Notes: generated from the letters alone by a model not told the origin. Numbered from the stretch's first letter, positions 41,579 to 54,414 are shown. The stretch is 64,000 bases of DNA from Ichthyophis bannanicus (GCA_033557465.1 CM066033.1:907086808-907150807), one strand, 5' to 3'. Program-made: numbers and translations.

Positions 41579-41880
41579 TCAACATAAAAGACAGAACATA
41601 ATGATCTGACTAAGGAACAGGCTCTGCACAAGAATTTGTAGCATATGTACAGTACTACCATCCTTATTCATAGAAGACATAACTAGATCTAACTGATGTC
41701 CCTTAATATGTGTTGAAAATGAATTAAGTAAATGTAAGTTTAATGGCTTCATGGTAGCTAAAAATTCAGTTACTTTATAATTGCACCTATCATTTACGTA
41801 CAAATTAAAATCTCCCAATTAAATTAAACATTCAAATATAGAAGTATGATGCATAGTAAAAGAAACAAAATCCTCTAAAC
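41579..41880 (-). mobile_element. LINE endonuclease fragment, minus strand
   Basis: The minus-strand ORF begins GDFNLYVND (endonuclease GDFN motif) and continues with HIKGHQLDLVMS, equivalent to the T-x-GH-LDLV segment of L2/Rex1 endonucleases, and an SLFLSQII segment where SDH is expected. Short and truncated. Confidence 0.7.
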
Positions 41881-41883
41881 TTA

Positions 41884-42937
41884 CCTTCTGACCTTCTGAT
41901 CCTATTCCCACTCATCCACTAAACCCCATCTCCTCCACAGTTGTCCCTTGCCTCTGTCATATCCTCAAACTATCCCTTTCTACTGCATCTGTTCCTGCAG
42001 CCTTCAAGCATGCTGTGCTAACACCTTTCCTCAAGAAACCATCCCTTGATCCTACCCGTCCTTCTAATTATTGACCCATCTCTCCCTTCCCCTTTATTTC
42101 TAAACTACTTGAATGTGCGGTTCTCTGCTACTGTCTTGACTTTCTTTCTTCTCAGTGCCTTCTGGATCCACTGCAATCTGGCTTTTGCCCTTTACATTCT
42201 ACTGAGACGGCTCTTGCCAAAGTCTCCATGACTTGTTCCTCACCAAATCCAAGGGCCTTTACTCAGCCTTCATCCTTCTTGATCTTTCTGCTGCTTTTGA
42301 TTCTGTTGATCAGCACCTTCTCCTCGATACCCTGTCCTTGCTTGGCTTTAGGGGTTCTGTCCTGTTCTGGTTTTCTTTTTATATCTTCCACTGCACTTTT
42401 AGCATATGCTCTGGTGGATCCTCCTCTACTGCAACCCCGCTTTCAGTTGGTGTACCCCAGGGCTCTGTCTTAGGACCTCTCCTTTTCTCTCTCTACACTC
42501 AGTCCCTTGATGAAGTCATCTCCAATGGTTTTCAGTACCATCTCCATGCTGATGATTCTCATATCTACCTGGCTGCACCTGAAATCTCTCTGGGAATACA
42601 GGCCCGAATCTCTCCCTGCTTATCTAACATTAGTGCATGGATATTTCACTGCCATCTGAAATTGAACATGGCCAAAACTGAGCTCCTTATCTTTCCCCCT
42701 AAGTCCACCTCCCCCCTTCCTCCTTTCTCTATTTCTGTGGATAACACTTTACTTCTCCCTGTTTCCTCGGCTCACAATCTTGGAGTCATCTTTGATTCCT
42801 CCCTCTCCTCCATACAGATTCAATAGATAGCTAAAACCTGCCGCTTCTTTCTCTATAACATTAGCAAAATTTATCCCTTCCTTTCTGAACACACTACTAA
42901 GAACCTGATCCATTCTCTTGTCACCTCCCATCTACAT
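41884..42937 (+). mobile_element. L2 LINE, first part (outermost layer of the nest)
   Basis: RT region of the same family as 54180-57690: [48 protein letters not shown], then HADD where the catalytic box is [18 protein letters not shown] and [11 protein letters not shown]. It breaks off after LIHSLVTSH at 42937 and resumes at 50648 with DYCNLLFIGL, so the CR1/L3 LINE was inserted here. Confidence 0.85.
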
Positions 42938-43652
42938 GGGACACTGTGATACACGGCTACAAATATATTGCAATGTTAGAGTAGATCACTTAGGTGGAGG
43001 GGTGGTGCTATATGTTAAAAAGGGCATTGAGTCAAACAGGATAAAGGTTTTGCAGAAAGTAAACTATACTGCAGAATCTTTAGGGATAGAAACTCCATAT
43101 AAAAAGGGGAAGGGAATGGCACTGGAGGTGTACTACTGCCCACCTAGCCAGAATGAACAGGCAGATGACGAAATGCTAAAAGAAATTAGGGAAGCTTGCA
43201 AAGTTTACGACACAGTAATAATGGCAGATTTCAATGACTCCAGTATTGACTGGGTCAATGTTACATCAGGCCATGCTAGAGAGATAAAGTTTCTAGATGA
43301 AATAAATGACTGCTTCATGGAGCAGCTGATTCAGGAACCAACTCAAGGAAAGCTACTTTAGATCTAGTTCTTAGTGGAATGCAGGATAAAGTGCGAGAGG
43401 TAACGGTGTTGGGGCTGCTTGGCAAAAGTGATCATAACATGATCACATTTGATTTAATAAATGCAGGGAGGATAACAAGGAAATCCACTGTGCTAGCATT
43501 TAACTTTCAAAAAGAAGACTATGATAAAATGAGGAAAATGGTTAAGAAATATTAAAAGGAGCAACTGCAAATGTTAAGAGTCTACATCAGGCCTGGGTGT
43601 TATTTAAATATACTGTCTTGGAAGCCCATACCAGATGTATTCCACACTTTAA
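42938..43652 (+). mobile_element. CR1/L3 LINE endonuclease part (second layer of the nest)
   Basis: Plus strand: HLGGGVVLYVKKGIESNR, SLGIETPYKKGKGMALEVYY, IMADFNDSSIDW (GDFN motif with Gly replaced by Ala), LLGKSDHNMITFD (SDH motif), then the linker helix KKYX and RCIPHF. It is interrupted at about 43652 by a Tx1/L1-type LINE and resumes at about 47262. Confidence 0.8.
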
Positions 43653-46600
43653 GAATGGTTGAAGGAAGTCTGGCATACCCTGCACCTTCAGGAACACGAT
43701 TACACATACCTGTCTAGGACCCACAATAGTAGCGTCCTCATAGATGCAGTAGTTTATTCGGGCATACTCTTCCAACATGTGGAGGAAGCGGGAATTGGCA
43801 CAAGTGAAATCTCGGATCATGCCCTGGTCTGGGTGGATTGTACATGGGGGGAATCCCCAGGGGGGATGGGGCACATGGCATTTTCTGCTGGAGGTGTCTG
43901 AGGAGGAGAGATTTTGGAAATATCTGCTTGAACGTTGGCAGGACTATTGCTATCACAATGGGGGCCACAATGAAACTCCAGAACTTTTCTGGGAAACATC
44001 TAAAACGGTGTTACGGGGCGACATAGTATTGTACATAGCCAGATGCCATAGAGCTATGGCTGCAAGGATTCTCCACCTGGAACATCAAGTGTGTAGGGAA
44101 TGGCACCTTTGGATCCGCTTCCCCACAGCAGCCAGTAAAATGCAGCTTTTAGCTACACAGGCTGCATTAAACACAGTACTATACCAGCGAACTAAAAAGT
44201 CTCTGGTATATTCTAAATACTGCCTTTATTAGTATGATAATAATCCTGGGAGGCTATTGTTGAGATGTCTCGGTAGGACCGGTGCATTGTGTAAAGACAC
44301 AAAGGGAATTTGGGACATCTTCACTAATTTTTATCGCTCCCTTTATGGGAAGGAGCTAGCTTCGCCTACACAAATTCACACCTATCTGGAATGGGCGGAG
44401 CTCCTCTGTCTTATACCGAGTCATCGGGAGTGATTGGGAGCCCCAGTCTCGACTGATGAAGTGCAGAGGCCATTATCGGCACTGCCCTTTGTAGAACTTC
44501 AGGACCAAATGGGTATAGAGCCAAGTACTACAAAATCTTCACAACCAAACTAGTAGGTCCCTTAGTGGACATGTTTAACATTTTGCTAACCTCGGGCAAG
44601 CTAAGATATGAAGTAAACACTGCACATATAGTGTTATTGCCCAAGCCGGGCAAGGACCCGTATGCAGTGGAATCCTATCACCCGATATCTTTGCTAAATT
44701 TAGATTTAAAATTGTTTGCTGGCCTTCTGCCTCCCAGTTTTCATCCACTTGTATCAGACAGGATTCGTACGGGGAAGATATCCAGTCAATAACTTACAGA
44801 GGATTATTGCATCATTGGAAAAGATACACCAGGGTCAGGTTCCAGCCCTCCTCATAAGCTTCGATGCTGAAAAAGCATTTGATAGGATTTGGTGGAACTA
44901 CCTTTTCAAGACACTGGGAGTCTACGGGTTGGGAGAGGAGTTTATTAGAGGGGTCCAGGCTCTGTACCACCACCCTACAGCAACAGTGGGGGTAAATGGG
45001 GGAAATACCTCTTGCTTTGATTTGGAGAGGGGTACAAGGCATGACTGCCCCCTTTTGCCACTGCTCTTTGTCCTTTCCCTGTACCCTCTTCTGCAAATTG
45101 TGCATTCGTGGGAGGACATCCCGGGGTGTAAATGGGAAACACTATATTCAAGGTCTCAGCTTTTGCAGATGATTTATTGGTATTGTTAATGCCCCAGAGG
45201 AGGCTCTGTCTAGACTTCTATTAGAAATAGAGGAATTTGGGATGGTGGCAGGGGCTGCAGTTAAATAAGACCAAATTGGAAGCTCTGGATGTGCTTGGAA
45301 ACCTCCACAGTACATGGATGACATCATTCCCACTTAGGTGGGTGGAGGACAAATTTAAATACTTAAGGTATTTGGCTTCCCACCACCCCAAACCGCCTCT
45401 ACAGCTTGAATGTTCCCCCATTGGTTAACTGGGTGTGGGACAAATTACAGGATTAGACCCCTCTCCCACTGTCACTGTCGGGCAGGATTGCAGTATATAA
45501 AATGATGATATTCCCCCGGATCTTGTATATCTTACAATCATTGCCTCTGCAACTGCGTCGCTGGGCCATAGAAAAACATCTGCAGAGTTTTCTTTGGCAG
45601 AGGAAGAGACCTAGACTGACTAACGCTCGGCTGCAGGGGCCTTGGCAGCATTGAGGGGATGGGCATCCCGGGCCTATCTCAGTATAACTTGGCCTGTGCA
45701 CTTTGTCATGTCCAGGACGGGTTGGGAGCCCAATCGGTCTTCACACCTAGGGAAATGAAGGCAACTATGGTTGCCCCCTTGGCATTGTCAAGTGTTCTAC
45801 ACACCCAAGGATGTAGCTGCCCCCACAAGTCCATGATAGCTTACTCATAACGGGGGTTTGTACTGGGTGGAGAACACTCTGTAAGCTATTAGGAGTGTCC
45901 CATGAAACTACTGGGTGGCTGCCCATTCAAGGTAATAGGGCCTTTTCTCTAGGATAAGACTCAAGGTCCTTCTATATGTGGGCCTCACAGGGAGTGACGC
46001 AGATTAGACACGTTGTTGATGAGAGGGACAAACTCCTACTGCTCAGGGACCTGTAAGACTGCTATCAGTTGCCCAGGGGACAATACTTTTCATATATTCA
46101 ACTCCAACATTTGGTAGCCTCTTTGAATAGCCAGGGCTTGGAAAAAGGGGTGGTCAACAAGTTCAATGCTTTGTTCAAATTTGACGACAGAACGCAGCTT
46201 TCAGTAGCCCAGTATTGTAAGAACATACTGGATCTCCCATGAACTCAACCATGTGGGCAGTGGATTAGTAAATGGGAAGTAGACCTAGGTATCTCTCTGG
46301 GAAGGTCTGCTTGGGATCCAGCAGTGGCACATATACCTTGAGCGGCCTAGGGTGCCTGACTGAGAGAAATACAGTTTAAAATTTTGACTTGGGCATATTT
46401 TTTCCCACAATGGGCACGGAGGGCGGGCTTTGCTGAAACTGCAAAGTGCTCCTGGTATGACTTGGATCTGACAGAGTTGGGACATATTTTTTGGAAATGT
46501 GACAAGCTAAAAGTATTTTGGACAGAAATTCAGACTTATGTGGGATGCCTACTGGGCTAGAGGCTGACCCTCACACCTGGGTTCGCGGTCCTGGATGCAC

Positions 46601-47260
46601 TGGAACCACTGGGGGTGAGGAGAGCTGGGAGCCGGCAGAGGGTATGGAAGGCCTGTCTTATCACCAAACTATGTATTCTGAGGCACTGGTGAGACCCTTC
46701 AGGACCGGGATATTGGGAATGGCAGCATGCCCTCCACCAACTTATAATATGGGAGGGGATAGTGATCAAACAGAGGGGGAAGAAAAGGGATACTTTCCTT
46801 GCTACCTGGGAGCCCTCTCTTCCAGGGCTTGAAATAACATATGAAGCACAATAGATGTCCTGGTAGGAGGAGATGAGCAGACATGGATGGCGGTCATATG
46901 GGGGACTTACGGGAAGGAGAGGGAAGGGGAAGGAAGGGGGGGGAGGAGGGTTAGAAGGGGGGGAAAAGAGGTAGACCAAGCTTGGGTACAGTATCCACAA
47001 GTGGTAAGAGCCACCCACTGGGGGGCAATGGGTGTGGGAGTCTGTGAAGAAGGGGGGGGGGGGAAGAAGGGCTTACGCTCATACTGTCCATTTTGAGAAC
47101 CCTGCTAGAGGTAGACACACCAAGAATATGGAAAATACTGGGACTATATTGGTTCGCGTACCTAACAGTGGGAATGTTTCTGATTAATGATTGTTTCTGG
47201 GTACCTGCATGTGCCCTATACACCGTTGTTCTATCTGGTTTGGATGGTCTATAATAAAAA
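43653..47260 (+). mobile_element. Tx1/L1-type LINE inserted in the CR1/L3 LINE (third layer)
   Basis: Starts inside an endonuclease domain (SRTHNSSVLIDAVVYSG, ISDHALVWV), then the linker (ALNTVLYQRTKKS). RT follows in pieces: LLPKPGKDPY, HPISLLNLDLKLFA (about 44630-44720), YQTGFVRGRYPVNN, SFDAEKAFDRIWW (catalytic Asp; about 44860-44900), GTRHDCPLLPLLF. Later LSLSGRIAVYKMMIFPRILYI (around 45475) is the L1-type post-RT motif. Several frameshifts and stops. The 5' truncated copy ends near 47260. Confidence 0.8.
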
Positions 47261-47261
47261 C

Positions 47262-47430
47262 AGATTTACATAAAAAGAAAGGTAGAAGGAAGGCCAAACG
47301 ACAGCTAGCATGGCTTAAAGGTGAGGTCAAAGAGGCTGTTATAGCTAAGAGAAAATCCTTCAGAAAATGGAAAAAAGAGCCAGATGATGAAAACAGGAAA
47401 CATCATAAGTACTGGCAAGTTAAATGCAAT
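47262..47430 (+). mobile_element. CR1/L3 LINE, linker part (continuation of 42938-43652)
   Basis: LHKKKGRRKAKRQLAWLKGE then VKEAVIAKRKSFRKWKKE: the basic linker between endonuclease and RT in CR1/L3, continuing the ORF broken at 43652. Interrupted again at about 47430. Confidence 0.75.
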
Positions 47431-47439
47431 GCATTGGTT

Positions 47440-48060
47440 TATTTTATTTATTTATTTATTTAACATTTATTTTATACTGCCTTTCAAGTTATCAAGACAG
47501 TTTACATTGAACAGAACTTAAGAATTACATAGAACAAAAACTTTTGAAACAGATACTTAAGAATTACAAGTAAACAATAGAGTGGGAAATCATAGGTAAA
47601 GCTTATTTACAAGGGCATTATCAATTGGAGGGATTATTTTGGATACTTGTTGGTGTGAGGCTGAAGTGGTGTTGTAGAATGATAAAATATGTACCTTGGG
47701 AGAATTATGTATCTGAGCCAAAAAATTCCTGGAAGATGTGGGTTTTAAGTTTTCTCCGGAAGTCTTTGATATCTTCTATTGATCATATGTTGCTTGGGGG
47801 GGGGGGGGGGGAATTCCATAAGGATGGACCGTAGATAGAGAATGTTCTTTGACATGTTGCTTGTGTGTTGTTAGCTTTATATACTAGTATTTTGAGTAGG
47901 TTTTGAACTTGTTGCCTTCTCAATCTGTTGTTTGGTATCCTCTGTATGATGGTATGCAGGCAGTTTGCAGTCATGTTATGTATGGTTTTATATGTATTCA
48001 TGATTGATTTGTATTTTATGCATGCCTGTATAGGTAGCCAGTGTAAACATACTTCAAAGC
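47440..48060 (-). mobile_element. L2/Rex1-like LINE 3' part, minus strand
   Basis: The minus strand codes LHWLPIQACIKYKSI ... FSIYGPSLWNS, close to the LINE at 8463-9775. The 3' end at 47440-47530 contains the complement of ATAAATGTTAAATAAATAAA. A G-run (47797-47811) disrupts the coding part. It lies between two parts of the CR1/L3 LINE. Confidence 0.75.
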
Positions 48061-48099
48061 ACATAGGCATACAAGTAGATAAATAATAAAAGGAGTCAT

Positions 48100-48430
48100 A
48101 CAAGTAGTATGCCAATGTGCCGAATAAGAAATTCCAGTAGACAGATAAATCCAAACATCTCCAACCAATGTATTAATACAAAAATTGCATTGGGTACTGG
48201 GAAAATGATCAAGAGCAAGGTCAACCTGAGTTCTAACAAGTATGTTGGAAGGACAACCCGACCTATTAAACTACAGAAAATCTTGGAGAACACTGATCAT
48301 GATTGAAGAACAAAGTCTTAACCACATCAATAGTCGTTAATTGCCTAAATAAACATCATAGTTTCGAGGAATTAAAAAGGAAACTTTGTTGTTCGAGAGG
48401 CGTGCTGCCTTTCAAAATAAAGATTCCAAC
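48100..48430 (+). mobile_element. Penelope-like GIY-YIG fragment
   Basis: The plus strand reads KYVGRTTRPIKLQKILENTD then, in the next frame, NCLNKHHSFEELK, equivalent to KYNGKTIHPFRIRMRKH ... EANHSFEELR of the PLE at 8160-8310. Only the C-terminal nuclease end remains. Confidence 0.75.
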
Positions 48431-48639
48431 AAAAATTTTTTATATATATATTTTTGGGCTCTTGGACTTTGAGCTTGGTGACCTGACCTTGATATTTTGG
48501 TATAGTCTAGTGGTTTTGGCTACAGTTAATGTTTTATAGTGTAAACATTTAAGTGCTGGGGTGCTTTGCTCTTGTCTTGATGTACTCAAGATGTGGGGTG
48601 ATAATGGTTTGACATACTTTACGAAAGAGCTTAGGATCT

Positions 48640-50647
48640 AATAGTGGTTGAAAGTTGTATAAGGCAGGCAAAAAGAGAATTTGAAAAGAAGCTTGTCATG
48701 GAAGCAAAAGTGCATACTTAAAACATTTTCTAGTACATTTGTAGCAAAACAACTGTGAGAGCCAGTTGGACCATTAGATGATAGAGGAGTAAAAGGGGCA
48801 CTAAGAGAGGACAATAGTGGAGAGATTGAATGAATTCTTTGCTTCAGTCTTTACTGAAGAAGATGTAGGAAGATTGCCTATGTGAGAAATGATATTCAAA
48901 GGTGATGTATCAGAGAAATTGAAACAAAGCTCAATAAATCAAGAAGATATATTAGGCTAAATCACCTGGACTGGATGGCATATATCCCCAGAGTGCTGAA
49001 AGAACTGAAATATGAGATTGAAGACCTACTTTTAGTAATCTGCAAACTATTATTAAAATCATCTGTAGTTCCTGAGGATTGGAGAATGGCCAATGCAACA
49101 CCAATTTTTAAAAAGGGTTCTGGGGTGATTTAGGAAACAACAGACCCATGAGCTTGACATCTGTACTGGGAAAAATGGCAGAAACCATTGTAAAGAACAA
49201 AATTACTGAACATATGGATAGACATGGCTTAATAGCAGAAAGGCAACATAGATTTAGCCAAAGAAAGTTTTGTCTCACTAATCTGTTATATTTTTTCAAA
49301 AGTGTGAATAAACAGGTAGATAAAAGTGAGCCAATTTTCAGAAAGCCTTTGACAAGGTCCCTCATGAGAGACTCTTATGGAAATTAAAAAAATCATGGGA
49401 TAGGCAGCAGTGTATTATTGTGGATTAGGAACTGGTTAAAAGATATAAAACAAAGGGGCTTGTTTACAAAGCCGCGATAGCGGTTTCCAATCGTTATCGG
49501 AGCTGCGGCTCCATTGATTTCAATGGGGCCGCGGCTCCGACAACGATCGGAAACCGCTACCGCAGCTTTGTAAACAAGCCCCAAAGAGTAGGGCTAAATG
49601 GCCAATTTTCTCAATGGAGGAAGGTGAATTTGAGTACCCCAGGAATCTATGCTGGGCCCACTGCTTGTTAACATTTTTATAAATGACCTGGAAATGGGGA
49701 TAACGAGTGAGGTGATCAGATTTGCAGATGACACAAAATTATTCAAAATTATTAAAACGCAAGAGGATTGAGAACCTTGAAATATTGGGAGAGTGGGCGT
49801 CCAAATGACAGATAAAATTTTATGTGGACAAGTGCAAAGTTATGCACTTAGGAGAGCCCAACCCTAACTATAGTTACATGATGCAAGATTCCACGAAAGG
49901 ATCTGGGTGTCATCTTGGACAGTACTTTGAAACCCTCTGCCCAGTGTGCAGCTGCGGCCAAAAAAGCAAATAGAATGCTAGGAATCATAAGGAAAGGAAA
50001 ATAAAATAAAACCAAGGATATTGTAATGCCTCTGTATCGCTCCATGGTGCGACTGCACCTTGAATATTGTGTGCAGTTCTGGTCACTAGATCTTTAAAAG
50101 GATATAGCAGAAATGAAAGAGGTACAGAGAAGAGCAACCAAAATGGTAAAGGGGATGGAAGGATATTCTTAAGAGGAAAGGCTTAAAAGGTTAGGTCTCT
50201 TCAACTTGGAAAAGAGACAGCTGAAGGAAGATATGATAGGGGTCTATAAAATAATGAATGAAATTGAATGGGTAAACGTAGATTGGTTATTTACTCCTTC
50301 AAAAAGTAGAGGGACATACAATGACGCTATAATGTGCCACATTTAAGACTAATCGGAGAAAATATTTTTTCACTCAGTGCATAATTGCTAGAGGATGTGG
50401 TAAAAGCTATAAGTATAGCAAAACAGGTTTGGACGAGTTCCTGGGGGAAAAGCCCTTAAACCATTATTAAAGAGTACTGGGGAAATCCATGCTTACCCCT
50501 GGGACAAGCAGCACGGACTGTGTATATCTTTGGGAACCTGGCAGGTACTTGAGACCTGGAATGGCCACTGTTGGAAACAGGATACTGGGCTTGATGGACC
50601 CTTGGTCTGACCCTGTATGGCATATCTTATGTTCTTATGGTCTTATG
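48640..50647 (+). mobile_element. CR1/L3 LINE, RT and 3' UTR (third part of the second layer)
   Basis: Plus strand in shifting frames: IRQAKREFEKKLV, TSVLGKMAETIVKNKITEHM (about 49157-49216), LVNIFINDLEMGI then FADDTKLF (catalytic FADD, about 49720-49745), LEYCVQFWS, VQRRATKMVKGMEGYS, EERLKRLGLFNLEKRQLKED. The conserved 3' UTR (GTTGGAAACAGGATACTGGG, CTTGATGGACCCTTGGTCTG) ends at about 50645 with TTCTTATG. Many stops. A palindromic MITE lies at 49455-49582. Confidence 0.85.
49455..49582. mobile_element. 128-bp near-perfect palindromic MITE
   Basis: Begins GGGGCTTGTTTACAAAGCCG and ends with the complement CAAGCCCC. The arms are about 57 bp with few mismatches and the centre lies around ATTGATTTCAAT. 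AAA flanks both sides (49452-49454, 49583-49585). Its ends resemble the GGGGCATGTTTACTAA termini of the Harbinger-like elements. Confidence 0.85.
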
Positions 50648-51088
50648 ACTATTGCAACCTCCTCTTCATTGGTCTTTCTCTGAATCAGCTCTCCCCACTT
50701 CGATCTGTTCAAAACTCAGCTGCATGACTAATCTTCCGCTAGTGTCACTGTGCTCATGTCACCCCTCTTCTCAAGTCACCTCATAGACTCTCTATCCATT
50801 TCTGCATCGAGTTCAGACCTACTACTGACCTATAACTGCCTTCATTCAGCTGCTCCTCACTACCTTTCCTCTCTTATCTCTCCCTACACCCCTTCTCATG
50901 AACTCTACTCTTCTGGCAAATCCCTTTTATCTGTGCCCTTCTCTTCTACTGCCAACTCCAGTCTTCAACCTTTCTACCTTGTTGCTCCTTATGCCTGGAA
51001 CAAACTACCTGAGTCGGTACGCCAGGCTCCATCTGTGGCCCTTGTTCAAATCCAGGCTAAAAACTTACTTCTTTGAGACTGTGTGATA
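50648..51088 (+). mobile_element. L2 LINE, second part (resumes after the nested CR1/L3)
   Basis: DYCNLLFIGL, NSAA-stop-LIFR, SLLSVPFSSTANSSLQPF and FKSRLKTYFF continue the L2 protein broken at 42937. This joins as (T)SH/DYCN, the family order seen uninterrupted at 57010-57060. Confidence 0.85.
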
Positions 51089-51091
51089 GGG

Positions 51092-51644
51092 TATAATCAA
51101 GAAACAATATTTGAAATAAATTAAAAACATTTAATAAATAATAAAAAGTTGCAAGAGGAAATACTGAACATAGATACCATACTGGGTATTGTGTTGTATA
51201 GCTATATAGAGACAAGGAAGACTGCAGGGAGGCCAATCTGGTGTTAAGAGAACATTTGTACTATGGAGGTTGACCATTGACCATACCTTAAAACGCAAAG
51301 AACATAATACACTATTTAACATAGGGCCTCAGTCGGGTAAACCAACAAACTGTGAACATAATTCATTGCAAAGGACCCGGGGAAGAAGGGAGGGGGAAGG
51401 GGAAGAAGGGAAAGAGTGTATAACAAATTTACTCAGCTGTATCGGGAGAAACAGCACTGTTGTACTGTCAAACGCTCAGACTAGAAGTTCACTATAATAG
51501 AAATAAGAGCCGTCAGTCAAATTTCAATTGCCCAAGGGGAATTATTTGATGTCAGATGGCAAAGTACAGTGCGAACAGCCAAATCCAGGCAGATCAGCTC
51601 TTGCAAAACCTCCATACTATACCGCTAGTGCAGTTCCTAGTAAG
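51092..51644 (-). repeat. Direct repeat copy 1 (about 553 bp) of a Penelope-associated sequence
   Basis: Nearly identical to 53386-53940: I count about two substitutions (AAAAGTTGCAAG/AAAAGGTGCAAG, CCATACTATACC/CCAAACTATACC). Both end on the right at CCTAGTAAGAA. Non-coding. Orientation is given by the hammerhead next to copy 2. Confidence 0.9.
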
Positions 51645-52168
51645 AATTTAAATTTTTTAATTTTTTAATAGGAAGTTACCTGTCCCTTTCCAAGGGGATT
51701 ATCAGCAGTTTACCTTAAAAGGGTCTACAGCTCAGAACTCAGGGCTGGGAGGGTGTGACTCAGACAGAGGGATTAGGACTCCAGCTGTGTGCACAGGAAG
51801 AGGAGAGGCCCATGGAGACAGATATCTCTTTCCAAGCAGGACTGGGAGAGGAGTCTGGGTATAAGGTAGATGATTCAGGAGATGAGAACCATATTTACAG
51901 ACACTGAAGCCCAAGTGACTGATTGAACTTTGTGCTGAACTTAATTCTGAGCTTTAAACTGTGGGTCAGGGGAAGGGCACTGAGAATCAGTCTTGTGAAG
52001 GCAACAAGCTGGGGAGTGATTGCTGGATATCTGAAGGGAAATAAAAGTGGTTTCGTTTGGCCCTGAACTGTTGTTTACCTGATATTTTAAAAGCCCCTTG
52101 CCCATGCACGCCACGCCATACCACAGACTGCTTTTGGGTCCTGATCCCCTAGTCTCCTGTTCATGTCC
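51645..52168 (+). other. Unassigned, possibly an LTR-like remnant
   Basis: Contains AATAAAAGTGGTTTCGTTTG followed by TTTACCTGATATTTT (about 52040-52092), the sort of polyadenylation and U5 arrangement seen in LTRs, but no matching partner or TG...CA ends were identified. Confidence 0.3.
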
Positions 52169-52170
52169 TA

Positions 52171-53039
<869 letters not shown>

Positions 53040-53074
53040 TATGTGTTTCCTTACCATTCCTCTAGATATATCCT

Positions 53075-53145
53075 AGTCCCCAGTTGTGTTGTCTGTCTTG
53101 ATTAGACTGTAAGCTCTTATAAGCAGGAACTGTCTCTGGGGATCC
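53075..53145 (+). mobile_element. L2 LINE 3' UTR scrap
   Basis: TTAGACTGTAAGCTCTTATA then AGCAGGAACTGTCTCT matches the L2 3' end at 57590-57625. It may be the end of the L2 copy of 41884-51088, displaced by later insertions. Confidence 0.7.
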
Positions 53146-53385
53146 ACAACAGGCACACCCACCCACAGAAAACCAGCACACCAACAAGAGCAGGGCAAAG
53201 AAAAAGTCCACCTCTCTGTATTCCCAAATCAACTTTATTGAAATCCATCCCTACACTGGCAGTGTTTCGGCTAACCTGCCTTCTTCAGGGGGTAATGAAC
53301 CTCCAACAGATAAAAACATAATATTAAATTCATAACCAATAAAAGAAGAAGATAAAATAAGATATATGATAAAATAAAGATAGCA
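53146..53385 (-). mobile_element. Penelope-type terminal segment with hammerhead, minus strand
   Basis: On the minus strand the order is AT-rich lead, ACCCC-CTGAAGAAGGC hammerhead core, then TTTCAATAAAGTTGATTTGG. It is contiguous with direct repeat copy 2. The arrangement parallels the arms at 6 and 10 kb, though sequence outside the ribozyme is different, so this is another PLE subfamily. Confidence 0.6.
53249..53292 (-). ncRNA. Hammerhead ribozyme-like motif, compact and complete
   Basis: Minus strand: stem I CCCC (53289-53292), CTGAAGA (53282-53288), stem II GGC-loop-GCC, GAAA (53265-53268), stem III CAC-TGCCA-GTG, then UA (cleavage predicted after A, position 53252) and stem I GGG (53249-53251). 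Every invariant core base is present and all three stems can pair. Small type I hammerheads of this form are known from Penelope-like elements. Confidence 0.75.
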
Positions 53386-53940
53386 TTATAATCAAGAAAC
53401 AATATTTGAAATAAATTAAAAACATTTAATAAATAATAAAAAGGTGCAAGAGGAAATACTGAACATAGATACCATACTGGGTATTGTGTTGTATAGCTAT
53501 ATAGAGACAAGGAAGACTGCAGGGAGGCCAATCTGGTGTTAAGAGAACATTTGTACTATGGAGGTTGACCATTGACCATACCTTAAAACGCAAAGAACAT
53601 AATACACTATTTAACATAGGGCCTCAGTCGGGTAAACCAACAAACTGTGAACATAATTCATTGCAAAGGACCCGGGGAAGAAGGGAGGGGGAAGGGGAAG
53701 AAGGGAAAGAGTGTATAACAAATTTACTCAGCTGTATCGGGAGAAACAGCACTGTTGTACTGTCAAACGCTCAGACTAGAAGTTCACTATAATAGAAATA
53801 AGAGCCGTCAGTCAAATTTCAATTGCCCAAGGGGAATTATTTGATGTCAGATGGCAAAGTACAGTGCGAACAGCCAAATCCAGGCAGATCAGCTCTTGCA
53901 AAACCTCCAAACTATACCGCTAGTGCAGTTCCTAGTAAGA
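53386..53940 (-). repeat. Direct repeat copy 2 (about 555 bp), attached to the hammerhead segment
   Basis: Near-identical partner of 51092-51644. It continues on its left into the hammerhead-bearing segment, which copy 1 lacks. Confidence 0.9.
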
Positions 53941-54180
53941 AACCCGAACGAGAAGTATTGTAAGAGACACATTAGATATATTGTATAACAGATACCCTAT
54001 GAGTAGAAGATAATTCTAGTATTGTTAAAGACTTTAATCCCAGGATACTTATCCTCATTGTAAAGTTGTAATGGAAATATTACCTCCTGTGCTAATGAAT
54101 GTCATTCAAACAGTCTGAGCATCAGAGAAGAGTGTTATATAAGTAAAGTCAAGTAAAACCATTAAACACAGAACAACAAC
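53941..54180. other. Unassigned spacer between the Penelope-type repeat and the L2 LINE
   Basis: AT-rich, no ORF. It may be the continuation of the Penelope-type sequence on its 5' side. Confidence 0.35.
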
Positions 54181-54414
54181 ACCATCACTCCTACACTATT
54201 CATCCGTCCCTTATCACCTTCACTTCCCCCTCCATTCTGTCTTCTACCCTCTCATCAGCTCTTAAACTCCATCTTTCTCTCCCTCTCATCCAACCATCCC
54301 CACTCTCTCTAAGGCAATCCCACCCTCGCTTCCACCGTATTGTCTCCTCTGGACCCCGTACTCTGCTACTCCTTCTCCTCCTCTCATCCGGTAATATCAA
54401 CCCTAATCCTGGCC

